Origin: Bdellovibrio sp.
GTDB taxonomy: Bacteria; Bdellovibrionota; UBA1018
NCBI GenBank assembly: GCA_016213345.1
Contig: JACRAO010000015.1
Location: forward strand, 1-14,127
Reading direction: 5' to 3'
DNA: 14,127 nt
Part shown: positions 13,135 to 14,127 of the stretch, one piece after another
How the letters are laid out: each line of letters opens with the position of its first letter
Numbering within the stretch: position 1 is the first letter of the stretch
Made by a program: the position numbers and the translations under genes
The notes under the pieces: generated by a model
What the model was told of the DNA's origin: nothing
What the model saw: the letters and a program-made list of their open reading frames with translations, nothing else
Databases searched by the model: none

Positions 13135-14127
13135 AAATTGGAATAATTGGAACAGGGTATGTAGGTTTAGTGGGCGGAGCTTGTTTTGCAGATACAGGTA
13201 ACAGTGTGTATTGCGTAGATATCGACCACAAAAAGACAGACGCACTGAATCGAGGCGAAATTCCTATTTATGAGCCAGGCTTAGAAGCCTTAGTGAAGCG
13301 TGGCGTCAAAGAAAATAGACTTCGTTTTACAACTTCGACTGCAGAAGCAGTCAAAGAATGTGAAATTATTTTCTTAGCTGTCGGGACCCCACCCCTTACC
13401 TCAGGTGAGCCAGATCTTAGCTATTTAAAAGCAGCATCAGAGGAAATTGGTAATTCTATGAATGGCTATAAACTCATTGTCAATAAATCTACAGTTCCCA
13501 TAGGTTCACATCAGGTGGTAGCTGAGTGGATTAGCGCACATACGAAGCATTATTTTGATGTCATTAGTAACCCTGAATTTTTGAAAGAAGGATCCGCGGT
13601 TGAAGATTTTTTAAAACCTGACCGTGTCATTATTGGAACCCATAAAAAGGAGATTTTTGAAAAAATGGTAGAGCTTTATGCTCCTTTTGTAAGACAAGGC
13701 AATCCTATTTTATGGATGGATCCCATTTCGGCAGAAATTACGAAGTATGCTTGTAACTCATTTTTAGCAACGCGCATTAGTTTCATGAACGAACTTGCGC
13801 TTCTCTGTGAAAAGACAGGTGGAGATATCGAAGAGATCAGAAGGGGCATGAGTACTGATATTCGTATTGGGAGACATTTTCTGTATGCAGGAGCGGGATA
13901 CGGAGGCTCTTGTTTTCCAAAAGATATTCAAGCTATGCTTACAACTGCCAAAAGAAATGACATTAATTTAGAAATTGTTGCTGCCGCCGAATCTGTAAAT
14001 GCCAAACAGAAAAAACATTTGGTAAAGCATATTAAAAATCATTTTGGATCCATTGGATCTGGTGGATCTAGACTTGAGGGCAAGACATTTGCTCTTTGGG
14101 GTTTGGCTTTTAAACCAAACACAGATG
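13131..14127 (+). CDS. ugd: UDP-glucose 6-dehydrogenase (partial, C-terminus beyond window)
   Basis: Ugd oxidises UDP-glucose to UDP-glucuronate with two NAD+, supplying precursors for capsule, exopolysaccharide and lipid A/LPS modification. My translation runs 332 codons to the right edge; full-length enzymes are about 390-450 residues. The NAD-binding motif is GTGYVG (7-12). Family motifs are VGTPP, NKSTVPIGS, NPEFLKEGSAVEDF and the helix YACNSFLATRISFMNE. The catalytic nucleophile is Cys261 in YGGSCFPKD. The start of the third domain is seen in GLAFKPNTD. An unusual glycine/serine stretch precedes it (HFGSIGSGGSR), encoded by three in-frame 9-base repeats. AGGAGGG lies just upstream of the ATG. 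It faces away from the LPS-type glycosyltransferase operon, consistent with a surface-glycan locus. Confidence 0.95.
   Translation, partial: MKIGIIGTGYVGLVGGACFADTGNSVYCVDIDHKKTDALNRGEIPIYEPGLEALVKRGVKENRLRFTTSTAEAVKECEIIFLAVGTPPLTSGEPDLSYLKAASEEIGNSMNGYKLIVNKSTVPIGSHQVVAEWISAHTKHYFDVISNPEFLKEGSAVEDFLKPDRVIIGTHKKEIFEKMVELYAPFVRQGNPILWMDPISAEITKYACNSFLATRISFMNELALLCEKTGGDIEEIRRGMSTDIRIGRHFLYAGAGYGGSCFPKDIQAMLTTAKRNDINLEIVAAAESVNAKQKKHLVKHIKNHFGSIGSGGSRLEGKTFALWGLAFKPNTD
14045..14071 (+). repeat. Three 9-base tandem repeats (TGGATCNNN) inside ugd
   Basis: TGGATC recurs at 14045, 14054 and 14063, exactly nine bases apart and in frame, coding the Gly-Ser-rich stretch GSIGSGGSR between the central and C-terminal domains of Ugd. 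Each copy change would add or remove three residues without a frameshift. Confidence 0.6.

Noticed and set aside
1..14127. CRISPR array, tRNA, rRNA, transposase or integrase
   Set aside because: I saw no regularly spaced long repeats, no tRNA-like cloverleaf and no recombinase or transposase motif in any translated frame I read.

Overview
The window is bacterial and AT-rich by eye. It is dense with minus-strand operons, and nearly every gene is single-copy housekeeping or cell-envelope. A RodZ-type protein, a lipobox-bearing PilW/PilF-type TPR lipoprotein and a lipopolysaccharide-core-type glycosyltransferase point to a Gram-negative, probably proteobacterial or deltaproteobacterial/Bdellovibrionota-like lineage. 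That placement is inferred from gene content only; there is no rRNA or tRNA to anchor it.

Layout. Positions 1-1711 (minus): a pilW-like TPR lipoprotein followed by rodZ, which runs off the left edge. Positions 1779-2450 (minus): a VapBC toxin-antitoxin pair behind two abutting inverted repeats. Positions 2473-7189 (minus): a tight operon lepA - lepB-like - pyrB - pyrC, covering ribosomal back-translocation, signal peptidase and pyrimidine synthesis. Divergent from it at 7243-8382 (plus) is a TRAM/4Fe-4S RNA uracil methyltransferase of the RlmD/TrmA family. Positions 8445-10431 form an accessory island: a DUF4258 toxin-like gene with a YgiT-type zinc-finger antitoxin, a decayed 3' fragment of pyrC on the plus strand, and a COG1373-type ATPase (AAA plus DUF4143). 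Positions 10507-13002 (minus): a three-gene overlapping envelope operon (family 2 glycosyltransferase, class I glutamine amidotransferase, flippase-like/UPF0104 membrane protein) ending in a probable intrinsic terminator. Divergent from it at 13131 (plus) is ugd, UDP-glucose 6-dehydrogenase, which runs off the right edge. No stretch longer than 300 bases lacks a gene or gene remnant.

How it fits together. PyrB and PyrC catalyse consecutive steps of de novo pyrimidine synthesis. The glycosyltransferase, the membrane protein and Ugd (UDP-glucuronate supply) suggest surface-glycan work. RodZ and the TPR lipoprotein belong to cell shape and pilus biogenesis. Two toxin-antitoxin modules and the ATPase are the mobile-looking layer.

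I do not see a clear new multi-gene system. The observations most worth a second look are: (1) a LepB homologue whose catalytic serine position is alanine and whose last conserved box is eroded; (2) a 132-bp, about 89% identical, inverted relic of the pyrC 3' end, 6.4 kb from the intact gene and directly beside a toxin-antitoxin promoter; (3) a GC-rich 5' segment of ugd with a 27-codon upstream ORF that starts with almost the same bases as ugd and overlaps its start codon; (4) symmetric operator-like sites at the vapBC and ATPase genes.
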